Source: Dirofilaria immitis
Taxonomy: Eukaryota > Nematoda > Chromadorea > Rhabditida > Onchocercidae
Direction: 5' to 3'
NCBI GenBank assembly: GCA_024305405.1
Contig: JAKNDB010000105.1
Coordinates: 1,240,001-1,304,000 of the forward strand
DNA length: 64,000 bases
The notes beneath the pieces are model-generated. The model made no database searches, was not told the origin of the DNA, and saw only the letters and a program-made list of their open reading frames with translations. Position numbers and translations under genes: made by a program. The stretch's first letter is position 1; each line of letters starts with the position of its first letter. Shown in pieces: positions 1 through 14,283 of this stretch.

Positions 1-189
1 TCTGAAGGGATGAAATAGTATTAATCGCACTTAATGATGCATTTTCACTATTCTAATTTAAGGATTAGAATTAGATCTTTCTCTGAAAATGAATCTCTTG
101 ATTAGCCGAAGAGATAAATTAATCACTATAAGAAGTGGAAATGGCCGAAAATTAATTTTCCATAATTCATCAAAATCGATTTGGTTGTG

Positions 190-501
190 TTAATGATGTT
201 TGATTTCTTTTATTTCTAGGTCAACAAACAGTTCATTCTCTTCTTTTTGAGCATTAGTTTTCGTTGATAATGAATTTGCTATGTTTTTATGCATGGAGCC
301 TTCATACGTTGTATACCAACGAGCAAAGAAACAAAGAAAAACAAGCATTATAAACAGGAGAACATATAATAAAAATGTAAACAAATGATAACATATCCGA
401 AATAACACAGTATATTGAAATGATATGTAGACCTGAAGGATATCACTGAATTGAATATTGTGAATGGCACTAATGAGACTTAGTTCATTATTTTTTATCA
501 T
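190..501 (-). CDS. Possible small single-pass membrane protein nested on the opposite strand
   Basis: An uninterrupted 103-codon ORF. A strongly hydrophobic stretch near residues 38-60 (LYVLLFIMLVFLCFF) is followed by a basic residue and a polar, charged tail ending EIKEIKHH. The layout suits a one-pass membrane protein with a cytosolic C-terminus. The family is not recognised. It lies upstream of the first visible ACBD3 exon, perhaps inside one of its introns, on the other strand. In such AT-rich DNA, hydrophobic ORFs of this length can arise by chance. No splice or trans-splice signal supports it. Confidence 0.25.
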   Translation of the reverse strand: MIKNNELSLISAIHNIQFSDILQVYISFQYTVLFRICYHLFTFLLYVLLFIMLVFLCFFARWYTTYEGSMHKNIANSLSTKTNAQKEENELFVDLEIKEIKHH

Positions 502-844
502 TGGCTTTCAAACATTCTATCATGACATATTTTATGTCTATGCTCCTTGTTGCCTGCTTATCAATTAAGAATGATGAGAATATTTTGTTTTAATTTCCTG
601 ATTCATTTATTAAGCTTTAAAATTTTGTAAAGTGTCCATTATGAATGATATTCACCGATGATTATAAAAATATATGATAGACGTATTTCAGTACTGTACA
701 GATCTTTTGCTAGGTTCATGGTGTAACTCTATATTGATTTTTATGTCTCTAAAAGAGACATAGATTATGAGTAGTGGATAACTGATATGGATTACTGTGT
801 AAAAATTTACTGTTTGTTCTGTGCTTAATTAGTGATTTTTTTAG

Positions 845-2576
845 CGAATCCTGCGATAGCACCCGCATCAATGTGGAATCGTCAAGACATTGTGGAATTT
901 AAGACTACTATTCGAAAAGAAGGTTGTGAGAGCATTATCAAAGTTGGATATGGCGAAACAGTAACAGTAGGTTTTACATATTAAAACTTTAGATAATTTT
1001 TAGAATTTTATTCCTTTGTTCCAAAGGTAACTTATTCGCTCTTTTATTCTTGGGGAAAAGAGTTGAATATCATACAAAAAGAAAGATGACTATTCATATC
1101 ATCAGGAGTTCTTGTATAAAGCGATATATGAAAACTCCTGATTGCACGCATGGATGGTATAGAAATTTTTGGATAATATGATGTAGAAAATAAATTTCAG
1201 TAAGCTTTATAAAGCTAATAACATAAATAAGTTTTGGATCTTTTTTACATCCAAATATTCAATTTCTAAATGAAAGTAGCATTAAAGAACTAATACTTAT
1301 AAAACTTAATGTTGAAGGTTCGGGTTCCAACTCATGAAGAAGGCAATTGCTTGTTTTGGGAATTTGCAACCGATCATTACGATATTGGTTTCGGTGTTTT
1401 TTTGAATGGACAATTTCGCAAACAAATCGTGTGAGCGTTTTTAAAGTATGAGGATATAGTCTGACACTCATTATTCTGAATGATTTAGATGCAACGAAAT
1501 AGTTATCGAAAATTACAAAAGTGACTTGGTATAATTCAATAAGTTTTTTGTATATAAATAAGATAAAATTTATTATATAATTATTAGAGTCAACAATATA
1601 TTGAAAACATCAGTACTGTTTTGCTCTACAATTAATAACTTGATATAAATTAATCATGTGAGCAAAGTAGGACAAACATTTCTGTAAATAGAAATGCGTG
1701 TTTTGTGGCGATTATCACTGTTTCCTTTTGCTGATTGCCTCTTTTCAAATCGAATCTTGATTTCTGGAATCCTACAGTTATGTCTGTTGTGTCATTTTAG
1801 GTCTCGGTTCATGTATCAGAATCGTCTGATGAGGAAGCGGACGAAGAGTTTTACAAGCAGAACTAAGGGCCAATGATGTGGAAAGTGGTAGTTCTCTAAG
1901 GAAAAACAGATGGACCAAACTAAACCGCAAATCGATGAAATCGTTCCCATATATCGACGTGATTGTCATGAAGAGGTTTGCAAAAGATTATTTTCTTTAA
2001 GATTTTAAACGAAAAATGAAAGGAAAATACGAGTAATTTTTATGCTTAAAATGCTTCTATTTATTTAATTTAAATATCAAAAATATTCTATTCGTGAGCT
2101 TCCAGATAATTTAATCACATAATAGAATTGGATATTACATTTTCTGTTCGATCAAACATTTTTACAAATTAATTCCGATTCTTTCATCATTTCTAGAGAA
2201 CTGCAGCTATATTTTTAAAATTTAATATATTAATAACTGATGGTATAATGAGGCCTGCTCGGTCCAACTTATTATCAAAATTCCTCTGATTATTAAAATT
2301 GATTACAGACAAACCATTCCAGTCATTTTTTGCGGAAATAAATTATTTTTAAAGATTTTATGGATTTATAAAGATTTTTGCGTGGACTTAATCCTTTGAT
2401 TGTTTATTCTTCTTTTCCATTATCAAATTTCAATTTTAATTCATAATTTTTCTTTCAAGGTATATGCTGGTAGTCACGTGTATCCAGGACGAGGTGTATA
2501 TCTATTGAAGTTTGATAATTCATATTCTTTGTGGCGGTCCAAAACATTGTATTATCGAGTATATTACAGTAATTAA
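845..2576 (+). CDS. ACBD3: ACBD3/GCP60-like Golgi protein, C-terminal GOLD domain (3' part of gene)
   Basis: Four exons: 845-966, 1318-1430, 1801-1975, 2460-2576; stop TAA at 2574-2576. The product matches the GOLD domain of ACBD3/GCP60, a Golgi protein that binds giantin and PI4KB. It holds [54 protein letters not shown] and ends [15 protein letters not shown]. The first exon starts with two bases of a split codon, so upstream exons (including the acyl-CoA-binding domain) lie left of the window or in 1-844, where I could not find them. Three single-base deletions break the frame: the T run at 1397-1403, near 1858-1865, and the A run at 1902-1906. Restoring one base at each brings every exon back into phase, so I read them as assembly errors. 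Identity is firm from similarity; the Golgi role is inferred from the family. Confidence 0.88.
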
Positions 2577-2774
2577 GCAAGTTTTTTTCCAATACTAGCA
2601 TTATTATTAATAGCTTATTAGGAATAAAAAGCAGTTTCTTATCAAGCTTCGTTTATAATAACTGTTTTTTAGTGAAAGGCCGAATTTTTGCAAAATTCTT
2701 TTTTCCTGTATGTATTAAAATATTGTAAATATTCATAATTTTATATATCTTTTCTGAGTTTATTTCGATTCATT

Positions 2775-2797
2775 CTATATATATATATATATATATG
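2775..2797. repeat. (AT)n microsatellite
   Basis: About eleven uninterrupted AT dinucleotides, just downstream of the ACBD3-like gene. Confidence 0.9.
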
Positions 2798-4702
2798 CTA
2801 TATTTATCCGAATAATTACGGGTTTAAAAATTCGTCATTTTATTTCAAATTTGTTGAAAAGTGTTTTGTGTTATTATATGACAGTTCATTAGACAACTTA
2901 GTATAGTTTGTTTGGGGAATATAGTATTTGAAACCAAAAGAAATGGACCTGAAAAACATAGTGGTAATAAAATATTGCTATCACTAGTAACACTATGTAA
3001 TTTGTGTTTTCCAGCATTGATATCTTTACCATCTTGCTTTTATATTATCGAAACTATTACCAGTCTTAATTCAATAGAGATTTTCGGTGCACTTATATCA
3101 TATTCTAGAGAGCATAGATTAATATAGATTTCTATATTAGCATATCTTTTTAAGTGGTACTGGCAGTTGTTATCGTTATCTATCCCAAATACTATAAATC
3201 GTTTTGCTTTTGGTTCTTTTTTTTAAATTTAAAAATCCATTAAAGTTGAAAGACGGATTGGAATTTTCGCAAACTTAATTAAGTATTGGAAGTTTAGAAT
3301 GAACTAAATTGGAAAAATCTGGAATATTTGGATTCGAGAGAATGAGCGTTGCAAGGAATATGTAACCGAAGGCATTTGATTACTTCAAAAAGTTTACTGA
3401 AATTTTTCACGAACTCTGTACAATAATTTTACAATAATCACAACATTGTTGCTGCTTAAAGTATTAAATAATTTTTTAAGTTTCATATCTCGAGATGCCA
3501 GTATTTCTATGTATTTAATAAATGGTCGACTGCGTATCTTGTGAAGGAATCATCATGAAAAAATAGAATTCTTGGAAGAAAAATTGAGATATTCAGTTTT
3601 AAAGGAATAATAATCACCAAGTAGAACTTGTTTTCAATTTTTAATTTTTTTAAAAAAATTATTTTTACATTAGACTTTTTTACAGAAGGTTAATGGTTTT
3701 GCAAACGTTGCATTGGGCGGTGAGCAGTTCAATTATATTTATGAAAGTCATATCATATCATTCAGTTCTTTGTTAGTGTTATTTTTTTTAATGAAAATTT
3801 GGCTATGAAATGCACATTTTCAGAATCCAATCTTTGTCATTTTCTGAATTATAATAGTTTTAGAAATGTTTGAACTAACAAAAATTAATGCATTTCTTCC
3901 AGAAGTAGAATAAAAATGATCAGAGATTTGATTGAAAAGCAATTCATTCATAGAAAAATATGATATTTAAAATTAGATTTATTATACTTATAATACTACA
4001 CAGTGATGCTCAAATAGATAGTCGTTAAAAGGCTGTAATGAAGGCTCTAAAAACATGTAGCAAGATTTAATTATTGTATTGAACTAACAGTTATAATTGA
4101 AAATCCATAATAACTGATGTAGAAATACAATATATTTGTTGATTTGAGCAAGAAAATGGGAAAATTAATTTTCTTTTATTCAGTTGTTATTGAATTTTAC
4201 CAGTGAAGTATTTCATTTATTATTATCATTATATTTATTATTATTAAACTTAAAATAGGTGCCGGTAGAATCTTATTTTTTAGTAGGAATGCGCTGAAAT
4301 GATGTCTTCATGTATTGATAATTGCTTGCATCTGCTAAAGCAATTTAAATTCTTATTGCAGTTATTTTGCTTTCATTTTTCCATCATTAGTTGTGATATG
4401 TAACACGATTTATTATTGGGATTTGATTACCGTTTTATCATAAATTGCCACTGTAATCTTGCTTGCTGATAATTCTGTCTTATGGTTCACTTCCATAATG
4501 TTTCTTCCGGTTAAATTTCATTCAAAATAAAATTTACTTTTTCCTTTCCTTTTTCTTTTTCCTATTTTCTATCTTTCTTTCTGTTTTTCTGCATGAAACA
4601 ATAAAATTTATTCAGTGCAGCTGTTATGATTGCATTCTTTCCCAGTACTTATGTAATGTAATACTTACAATATCTTTTTCAATAGAAATACCTTGGCATT
4701 TG

Positions 4703-4704
4703 AC

Positions 4705-4743
<39 letters not shown>

Positions 4744-4803
4744 GCACATACACATACACATACACATGAACTTACACATACAGTACACACAGACATATAT
4801 ATG
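4703..4803. repeat. (AC)n / ACAT-rich compound microsatellite
   Basis: Interspersed ACAT units flank a pure (AC)13 core at 4717-4742, followed by repeated CACATA units. The cysteine-rich ORF on the minus strand is an artefact of this repeat. Confidence 0.92.
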
Positions 4804-7800
4804 CAATGCGGAATGAACATTTTGACTTATTGAGGAAATAACGAATTGAGCGATCTGAGCTTTCTAGAAGAAAACAGCATGACTGCAAGGTTAGGATTAA
4901 TAAAGCATATTAATAGAAACCCTATATTGACCAGTAGCCAGTAGTCAGAGAGCAGTAGAGCAGTAGTTTTCACAATATTGCGATGATTGATTTCGAGAGA
5001 TCTATAAGTGTTTATAGAGAAGTGTAATTATAAATTTGGTATATCGTAGATATGGTCCTTTGTACGAACACAGTAGGATGTACCTTGATTCCAAGGACAT
5101 AGCCCTCTCTACCTTATGACGTATCCTTCTTTATGCTCCTCGCACACGAGTAGTCCAGCTAACTTAGTGATTATTCCGTTCACTTTTACCAGATATTTCT
5201 TATCTTTTTATTAGATTATGATTAAAAAGTGATTCTCAGATTAGATCGTTTCGAGTTTTTCATAATTTTAGATTAATTCGATATTCAATGATTTCCTTTA
5301 GATACAATGCACTATACATAAGAATATGGAAATAGATCAGCAGTTATATCAAAGTATGATAGACAAATTTTGAAACAAGAAGAAAATATTACTTCAAATT
5401 ATTATTAATTGATTTTTAAGCATTCTGAATTATCAATAGCCTAACTGGAAATTCGCTGTCAGAATAACGGCGATCATTTTAAATTTCCGTCGTATCGTAC
5501 CTTGTTGATATCAAGATTCAACATCTTTAGCAAACGTAAAAACCTGAAAAATTAGATGAAGGGAATATTTTTAAATGATAATAAAAATATTCGTAAAAAG
5601 ATCTACCTGGAGTTTACTGGAGTAGTGAAATAGTCGAATTAGTCGAGTACAGAGAAATCAATTACTGGCAATAAGATATGTAAATTAGGTAAGTCAAGTA
5701 ATGCAATGAAATGGGAATGTTTTGAAAGAATTCCTCTCTCATACCTTTTTCATAGCGTTTCACTTAGTCATGAGATATTTTTAAATTAAAATTAATAGTT
5801 CCCAGTTTAGTTGAATTCAAGGAAAAAATCCTCTTCCGTAATTTATAAAATGAAAAGTTATGGGGTCATTTAAATTGATATTGCCTACTTTACGCATTAA
5901 TTAAATAACAAAAAATCTTAAACGTAATTATCAAATAGTAAAATGAATTGCACCACAGAAACTGATATAGAATATTAAAAACACTCAGATTACCATATTC
6001 TGTCTGCCGAGAGGAAACAGATGGGATACCTGTTTGAACAATTAATGCATATTTCCTTCATTATTCTGTGATTAAATCGTTTCATACTGTTTTCGTACTT
6101 TATAAATTATTGCTGACAGATACAATAATATATATATTTCATTCTGCTCACTTGTTAATGATAGTTTTGTATATGATTTTATTTATTGGCAGCTCATGTC
6201 GCTTCGAATTTGTATTTCACTATTCATCTCTCAAATTACATTCCCAGATTTCGCTTTTAATGTTTCCTTCACTTGTTCAATTAGGCAATTTATTTTCCTG
6301 TAATTTTCCATGGACACTTATAGAAGTGAATAAAATTGTTAATGAAAAAGTATTGAGTCATTTATTCCTTCTAAGCAGGAAGATTTACCGTTAATGATAT
6401 TTGACCCTGCATGATTAAATTATATGGAAATAGAAAGATGTCCTTATCATTACAATTTATCTTCACAAAAACTTAAAATAAGTGATAGACAGGATTAGGC
6501 TTTTAATATATGATTTTCATTGGAATATTTTTTTTACTAAAATGATAGTTCGCAATATTACAAATTTAGCTAGCAGAAATAAAGAATCTAATTCTAATGA
6601 CTTTTTCCTTCGCATTTCGGCGGTAGTTTTAGTCTTCCAAGGAAAAATCGCATTCGGAAAGATTGAACAGTTTTCAACAAATGTTTGTTATAAAATAGTT
6701 TCGAGAAAATTAAAGGAATAATAAACGGTACTTGGTAAAGAAATGGTTTATTTCAGTTTAATATTTATGTAACTTTTTTAAAATCCTATCATCCTTTCAT
6801 GAGTCCTCATTCATATTCACTATAGTACATACAGATCTTGATTTCGTATTCTCGGTCCTCTTTGAGCTAATTTGTATTATTATTATCTGATCAAGAAATT
6901 TGTACCCATTCTCTTTATTTGTGCATTTCCTTTCTTTGTCAAAGTAAACAGAAGATGACTGAGAGACATAGATTGAGAAATCGGTAATATTCGGTTGAGT
7001 TATAAATTGAAATTTTTCGTACATTTCAAATGAATACATTTCAATTTATTTCATTTGGAAATACTATTGTATAGACTTCTCAAAGTTATCGACACGCAAA
7101 CAATTCGAGATAGCATAGAAGAAAGATTGGCTGGAAAAGAGTGAATAATTAACGTCCTGATTAATGCTTGTGTTAAGCACTACTTACAAGCGATAAAGAT
7201 GTGCGAGTGATCGTTCTTTTTCAAAAAATACTGAATGAAAAGAAATTCATCGACGATAGGAACCAGAAAAAATTTGCTTGTTAGAAAATAAACTAGAAAC
7301 TTTCAATATTCGATTTTGAAAGGAGTGATCTAGGAATATTTTGATTCTAATTTCTAAATAACTTCCTAATCATGGTGTATGAAATTGGCGAATAACATCG
7401 TATTCACGCTTTTATCCAATAGTCAAACTTATTTAAAGGAAGATGATCTCCTTCCAGATTATCTTCATGTAATTAATCATTGGGCATTTTTGGTGAGAAA
7501 AGAAAGTAAAAAGAGAAGAGGAAGAGATTAACTGAGAGATAAAAGCATAACTTTTAAATAGTATGATGCTTGCTATTTTGAGCAGATAGTGAGAATTCAT
7601 TGAAATTAAGAGAACTTTTTACCTTTAATTATTTATATGCCTTTTAGCATTTTACGGATTGTTGCGATCTATTTCGAGGAGTGAAATTAAGTATTTCATG
7701 ATTTACTCTTTCAGTTGAAGTCTCTATGAATGAGGCCCCTCTCCCATACCGATATCCCCAAAATTATTTCTTGAAAAAGAAATTCTTAAGTTTATTGTAT

Positions 7801-10016
7801 GAATTGCTTATGATTAAAATAATTTTGTTGCTATAAATTGGCAATAAATTATTATCACAAAGTCTGATTTATAGATTAAAAGGAATTTCAGTTGTCTAAA
7901 TAGACTGAAAATTACGAGAGATCATCAAGAAGAAATAATTCGAGATATTCAAAACGCTAAATAATTTCTTATATTTTGATGATTTCTTATCAATTAGCTT
8001 AATATATGCTTTGTTTATTCCTTTTAATGTATACTAACTACTCGCCTTTTTTCATATCGTTGTTATATCGTATGCGTATTATTGTTATGGCAACAAAAAT
8101 TTTTGAATAAATTTGAATAAATCTTAAAACTTGTCAACTATCCAAACGAATGAAAACTTGTATTAATTAAGAACATTATTTGTTTATTGAAGCTAAAAAT
8201 TATTAACTAAGATTACTGAAATTAGAAGTGATCTATTGGAATCTTTTGCTCATAAAGGAGATGTTAAAAGACAAAAATTAATTCTGGAAAAAAGATAAAT
8301 GGTGCAATTTACTTTTCCTAGTAAAATTTGGGTATGATCCATAGTAGCCGAATTTATAATTACCACAATAATTGATAGGAATTAATTAATTTATACTTTC
8401 AGAGTATCCTCAAAACTTGCAATAAAAATTTGAAATTTAAAATTTGAAGCTCTTTCACTCTGCTAAAATTATAAATTTTTTTCCATGACTTTAACTTAAA
8501 ACTAGTGTAAAAGGAAAAAAATTGTATTTGACTATATTTTTAAGCCATTTTCTTTTGTATTATTAAACTATTGTTTCTGGGAAATAAATAATTGAATACA
8601 TTAACGAACACATACATTTTACTTCAGATTAAATTCAAATTGAAATAAACAGCCAGTCTAAAATATTATATCACATTAAGTCCTTTGATTATTAATTCAA
8701 AAATTTATATCAAATTTTCTGAGTAATTACGATACAAATTTTCCATTCTTCTCAACAATAGGTGACCTTGACATTTATTCATGTCACAGTCAACAGTCAA
8801 CACTTCCTATTTATATAATCATTTCTATTTGTAATCCAATTTATTTTTTATATCTCTGATTCAAAGAATTTTTCTTTCGTTTCTGAATCTTCGCATATAC
8901 TGAATCTTCGCATACATATTTACGCATAAATATCGTTTTCTATTGATTATATGAATCTTATATATGTTCAGCAGTATGTAAAGTTTTTGTTTGTTGAAAT
9001 ACTGAAAAAGCGTTAAAAATATCAATTTGAAGTGTTAACCAATCATAGTTACCTATTTCAATAGAAATGTTATATATTTTCATCATATTTTAAAACATTT
9101 TACAGAATACTAATGAAAATTGATAATTTTTAATCATAATTACTGTTTTATGTTTTTAGCTAAACGATTTGATTATCGCTTATTTATCTTGCATTGACCA
9201 GATCTTTGCTTACTTCTATTTCTCCCTTCCTCTTATTCTTACAATCACTTGCAATAAACTCTGAAATGTCAAAATAGAATAACTGTTAGACTGACAAAGA
9301 TTTTGAACATGCTAATAGGCAGCAATTAAATAATTACACTGATGGGCACATTTTCGGTCACTAACTTCACATTTATGTTGATTGACATCTTACGGTGAAA
9401 TCACACTTCAATTGTCAACTGTTCCTGCCTGCTTTTATATCTCAGAATCATATATAGATGTTTCCCTGAATTTTATTATGTTATAGTTAATCTGTTTTTT
9501 CAGAATGTACTCATTTCAATCATTTAGCATTCTTTTGCTATATGAAATAAGAGTACAACTGATTAATTAGAATGCCTTTTAAGAGTTGAACAAAGTCCGA
9601 TCATCTTCAACAATCCATAACAACATTGATCAAAACAAATACACAGCATTAATTTTTGAAGAATTTTCATGCGAAATTAAAAGCGCATCTCAATTTTTCT
9701 GACATTAATAGATTTTTATTTTAAAATCGACCATTCACCAAATCCCACTTTAAAAATGCTTCAATTTCTTCCAAAATTGCTGAATACAAATGAATCGAGT
9801 GTTTGCATTCATTTATTCGTTTGTCACAAGAATATCTATTAGAAGTTTTTCGATTTATTTATTCATTTATCTGATGACAATTTCGTCATATATCACCTAC
9901 CTAAATGTCTAAATAATGGCAAAATCATTGCTGTGTATTGTTTATTTTCGATATGCTGTGTTATTCTCAGATTAAGAGCAATTTTTTTATCAATATGAAA
10001 TTATAAAGTTGCAGGC

Positions 10017-10694
10017 ATGACAGTTTACGTATTATTACTAATTTTATCGATTCTGTCAGCCGCTGAAGCAATTCAGTGTTATTCAGGAAGTCAAATACAG
10101 ATTATTGAATGTCCGAGCATCAACTGCATCAAGCACTCAATTGGTTTTGATACGGTATTTTCCAGTTCATTTATTTTTCAGATTTTTTTTTTTAAACATT
10201 TCATCAATGTTTAATTAATTAAAAATTTCTATTTTAATTGATAAAATTTACATATCAGTCAATGACTTCCACAAATGAACAGCATTGCCAGTATTTAATT
10301 TCTCATTTTGCTTAAGTTTTACGATGAATTAATTATTCTTTTATATGTAGGAAATAAAAATGATTCGAAAAACCATAGTCAAAGTTCTATATCTTATGCT
10401 TTGTACTATTATTTAATTAATTCAATCAATTTCAGAAATATATTGTCGATGAACTCTAAATCCATAAAAATGTTCAAAATCCGAAAGTAAAGATTTCTTC
10501 AGATAAAGTATTGTGATGGTACCGGAGGATCATCTATCTGTCAAACGTACCATATATTTGAGGATTGCGAAATGATTCCTAATCTTGGTCACATATGTTG
10601 CTGTTCCAGTAACCTCTGCAATTCTGCTCAGCCTATTTTTATGTCCAAGTTTCTGCAAGGATTGGCCCTTTTATTGCCAAAAATAATATTGTGA
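10017..10694 (+). CDS. Secreted or GPI-anchored Ly6/three-finger-like protein
   Basis: Two exons, 10017-10154 and 10503-10694, joined in phase 0 (donor ACG|GTATTT, acceptor TTCTTCAG|ATA) give 109 residues. Residues 1-18 (MTVYVLLLILSILSAAEA) form a clear signal peptide. The mature part starts IQCYSG and carries ten cysteines, ending in the three-finger signature CCCSSNLCNSA. A hydrophobic C-terminal stretch (LQGLALLLPKIIL) could direct GPI attachment. GTTGCAG lies just before the ATG, as for a spliced-leader acceptor. Nematode Ly6-like proteins of this shape are often extracellular or membrane-anchored; the ligand is unknown. A second member with the same exon layout over the Ly6 part lies at 14284-15091. 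Gene structure is well supported; function is only a family inference. Confidence 0.82.
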
Positions 10695-13600
10695 TATGGA
10701 CTTTGAGTGTTACACGGTACTGTCAACTTAAAATTTGGTATTTCATTCAATGAAGTCATAAATGAGTTTCAATTACAAATAATTACAGGATAAAAATTTG
10801 CATGTTAGGATTATAATAGATAGATGTGAATGTGGGAGGATTTTGTCATGCATTACTCTTTATCCCTGTTTGGTATCTAAATAATTACTAGTCATCATAT
10901 CACCATATGCGAAAAATTGCCTGATTGAACTATGAAATGAATTATGTTTAATCGATGGAAATTCAATTGAAATTTATTTGTTTTAGTGGTGATCAACGAA
11001 TGGGAAACCTTGATACGTTTCAGAATGAATTCGAAATGCAGAAAGACTAATTCCGATCTTGCATAGAATAATTTTCCTCTTCTAGCGAATTTTGAGTAAT
11101 AAAGCTTTAAAATATAGAATTTAAAACCTTTTTATTTAAAACCGTTCAAACTTTTTAACGAATAATGATTTGTTCAAACGATCTTAAATTTTGTTTAGGA
11201 AAATAATTTTTTAAATTACCTTACTGAAGTTTTTGTACTTTATGAAATTCTGTATACCCTTAAAGAAATAAAAAACGAACCATTTTTTGTCATAATTAGA
11301 AGCTTTAACCCTTGAGTTTACTTCCATTTGTATTTCTTGTTTTGTAACTTATTTCTCGTCATAACGCAAAAGTTTGAAATTTGTAGCAAGATGACACTAT
11401 CAGGAGCTTGCTAAATTTATACCTCTTACATGCAGGATAACTAAAATGTCTCTGATTTGTATTGCTATAAATTTATTATTTTATATAATGACTTTTCATA
11501 ATATATTCATAATTGTTATAACACATTCGGTAGGGATAGATAGTATTTTTTTAATTTTATCGACATTTCATTGATTTTTCTTTTCATATTAAATATTTAT
11601 TTTTATTTATCATTTAACTTTGTCAAACTTTCGAGTCTTTCCTATCTCAATCTCAGTTTTATGTTTGAAATAAAAAAAAAAATTTTTTTTCGAAAATTTA
11701 TATGGAATGTAACACATTCCGTATAAAGCAGCAATGTAATGCAGAGTAAATATTAATCTATAGGCCGATTTATTAATTTTTAAATATTTTTGAGCTTCTT
11801 TTGGAAAAAGCAACAAAACTGATTTTATATCACCATGTTTTGTTAATGAAAAAAATATAGAAAAAATATTGAAATTCATTTAACGAATTGTTTGATAGTC
11901 AAGTGACTATTTATCTTACATGTAATTATCATATTTTTTGGAATAAATGTGAACATATTTTACATGAAAAATGAATCGGTCACATTTAATAAATAGAACC
12001 ATTTGATTCGGATAAAACAGAAAGAAATCAAGAGTTTTTCCCGAAGTTTGGAATACTTCAAATATCACAATTGAGCTCCTAATTTACCATATATGATTGT
12101 TGATGGAATTTACTAATAAGAAAGCCTTCATATATCAATCGATCCTATCTATCCATTAGTCTAGCATAATGAAATGAATATAGAAATATATTAATTCGAA
12201 GAGTCTTTACTGAAAAAAATTCGATTTAAAAAAAAAAAAGTTAAAACATATAACGTAAAATTGCACATCATTTAGCATTTAGGGACTAAATGTTTTTCTT
12301 TATGAATTGAAGAAAAGGAAAACAAATCAAATTTACGATTTCGAAATACTGTATTATTTTGAAAGATTCTGAGCATATATTTGTTAATGTAAAAATAATC
12401 ATACCTAAAAACAAACGTGTCGTCCAAGTCCAAACAATTACGAAAGAAATACAAAGAAAAAGAATTCAATTATACAAGGAAGAACAGAAAAGTCATTCTA
12501 AAGGTTGCTTTTATTTTTTCTTCACGATGAATTATTTTAATTTAACGAATTTTTTTTATTTTAACATTTAAAAATAATAGGGATAATAGATTAAAAGTCA
12601 ATTTATAATGGCAAAATTTACGATGCTAATAGAAATGATGGAATTTGGTAATGTCCAACGCCGCGGTACATGATGATTTTAATAATTGGTTTTATAATAA
12701 ATACTGAATTGATACTAGCTAATAGGTAACTTTTAACGATTCTTCTTATAATATGTTCATAAATACTTTAGCATGTTAACATACCAACGTTATATTAGTA
12801 TAAGCTAATATGCCGATCATATGCCAAATAAATACGAATGAAGAGACGCTTCTGTTAGCTTGAAGAAAGAAGAATCTAATGAGTGAGTGCATTATAAATT
12901 GTGATAAAACTATAAAGTAAACTTCAAAAAGTATCCACTGCTAGAAAATATCATTTAATTAATGGAATGAATTTAAAAACCAAATGCATTTATTTACACA
13001 TCGAAATTACACAAAAATAAATTGCAATTTTTCCGCACTATTTTCTAATAATGCATATGTGGCAAAAACATGTCTCGTACTCAGCAAAAACCGCACGCTG
13101 TTAGGATTTAATTTTCTTTCCAGTTAATTAATGAATCAAAAGAAAATAGTATATAGATTAAGAGAAATTAAAATTTAATAGACAAGCTGACTTACATTGT
13201 TTCGACGTCATTTCTTAAAAACTTTTATTCGAAAATTAATATACAAAAGAACATACATTAAACATTAAAATAAAAATAGAGAAATGAGTGAGAATCGCTT
13301 TTGATAAGTTCGAGATGCTATTTTTATTTTCATAGCACGCATTGAAAGAGGGTTATAGAGAAAGGTATAATTTATTTATGTGATTTTCAATCTGTAAATA
13401 TTCAGTTAACTAAGAGATATTTTCTAGCAATGCACGGTTTTGAAATTTAAAAAAAAAAGACAAAAAAAGTTTTCAAAAAAACAAATGCATTTTACTTTCG
13501 ATTATTATATTTCTAGCAGCATTTATTTTATTCGATTCTGCATATATAAAACTCTTTGATTTCTTTAAATTTTTAAGAAGTATATAAAAGCGAGCTTTAT

Positions 13601-14283
13601 TCCATTAGCAACACTTTTTATTTTGCTTTTGAAGATTTTCTGTGTTAGTGGGATATTCATCAGGTACGCATTTGGGATTTTTTTTTTTTGTTAACCTTAA
13701 TGTCATCATTCGAATTCTTTTAGTTTTTTTGCTAACCTCATCATTCGAATTTTTTAAACAAAAACAAATAAAAACTGGATTCAGTATGCGTATGTGTTAA
13801 AGACGAAATGGATAGGAAGGTGGAAGATGAAATAAGAGAGTCTAGTCCATCAGATTTTAGAGATTTACTTTTTCTTCATACAGGTTTTACTCTTGCATCG
13901 TAATAATCTCAGGAAAAATTCCTCACAATTTTCCTCTTTCTTCTTACAATACATAAGATGGCTAAGAGATCAGACAAGTCAATGATAAATTGGAAGAAAC
14001 TGTAATTTTTCGTTTATATATGCAGAATTGAATAAAATAAGATTCTTGAAGATAGATGATAGGCTCATGGATTCTGGATTAAATTCTGAACAGCTTTTCA
14101 GCATTCATATATAACATAGCCAAATATTGAAATAATCGCAATGAAAAGGTAATTTTCATTAAAGCTAGTAATGGGATAGTATCAATGGTAACAATATATA
14201 ATAAATGGTAAGTCGAGAAATAGGAATAATTATTAACACTAGATAATTCATGACTACATTCACAATTATTAAGTACTTTTTAG
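10695..14283. other. Interval between the two Ly6-like genes
   Basis: No firm gene. At 12305-12505 (+) a reading frame with coding-like codons (VNVKIIIPKNKRVVQVQT, then a Lys/Glu/Gln-rich tail) ends at an AAAG|GTTGCT donor; it recalls the beta-strand-plus-charged-tail composition of the next gene, but no partner exon was found. At 13808-13885 (+) there is an ATG-led 26-codon frame with a donor. Otherwise no structure is seen. Confidence 0.45.
13581..13677 (+). promoter_or_regulatory. TATA-like promoter candidate upstream of the repeat-Ly6 gene
   Basis: TATATAAAAG at about 13581-13590 is a good TATA box. About 80 bases downstream lies a strong donor, CATCAG|GTACGC. The piece between could be a short first exon; one frame reads LATLFILLLKIFCVSG, which looks like a signal peptide but has no ATG. 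This would place the start of the gene at 14284-15091 here. No transcript evidence can be seen. Confidence 0.3.

Larger units (their letters stand above)
2577..10016. other. 7.4-kb gene-poor interval
   Basis: No chain of exons could be assembled on either strand. The stretch is AT-rich, with an (AT)n tract near 2775-2797, an (AC)n block at 4703-4803 and a short CAGTAG-type repeat near 4932-4967. A possible minus-strand 3' exon (about 5467-5545, downstream of a TTTTTCAG) reads FLRLLKMLNLDINK and then stops, but nothing could be joined to it. The longer ORFs here, such as 6068-6394, are low-complexity and hydrophobic. Confidence 0.6.

Noticed and set aside
4624..4806. Cysteine/valine/tyrosine-rich minus-strand ORF
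   Set aside because: It is the translation of an (AC)n microsatellite.
6068..6394. 108-codon hydrophobic plus-strand ORF
   Set aside because: No ATG at the reported start, composition typical of chance frames in AT-rich DNA, no splice context or family match.
11610..11879. 89-codon minus-strand ORF
   Set aside because: Phe/Lys/Ile-rich low-complexity frame over A and T runs; nothing supports it.
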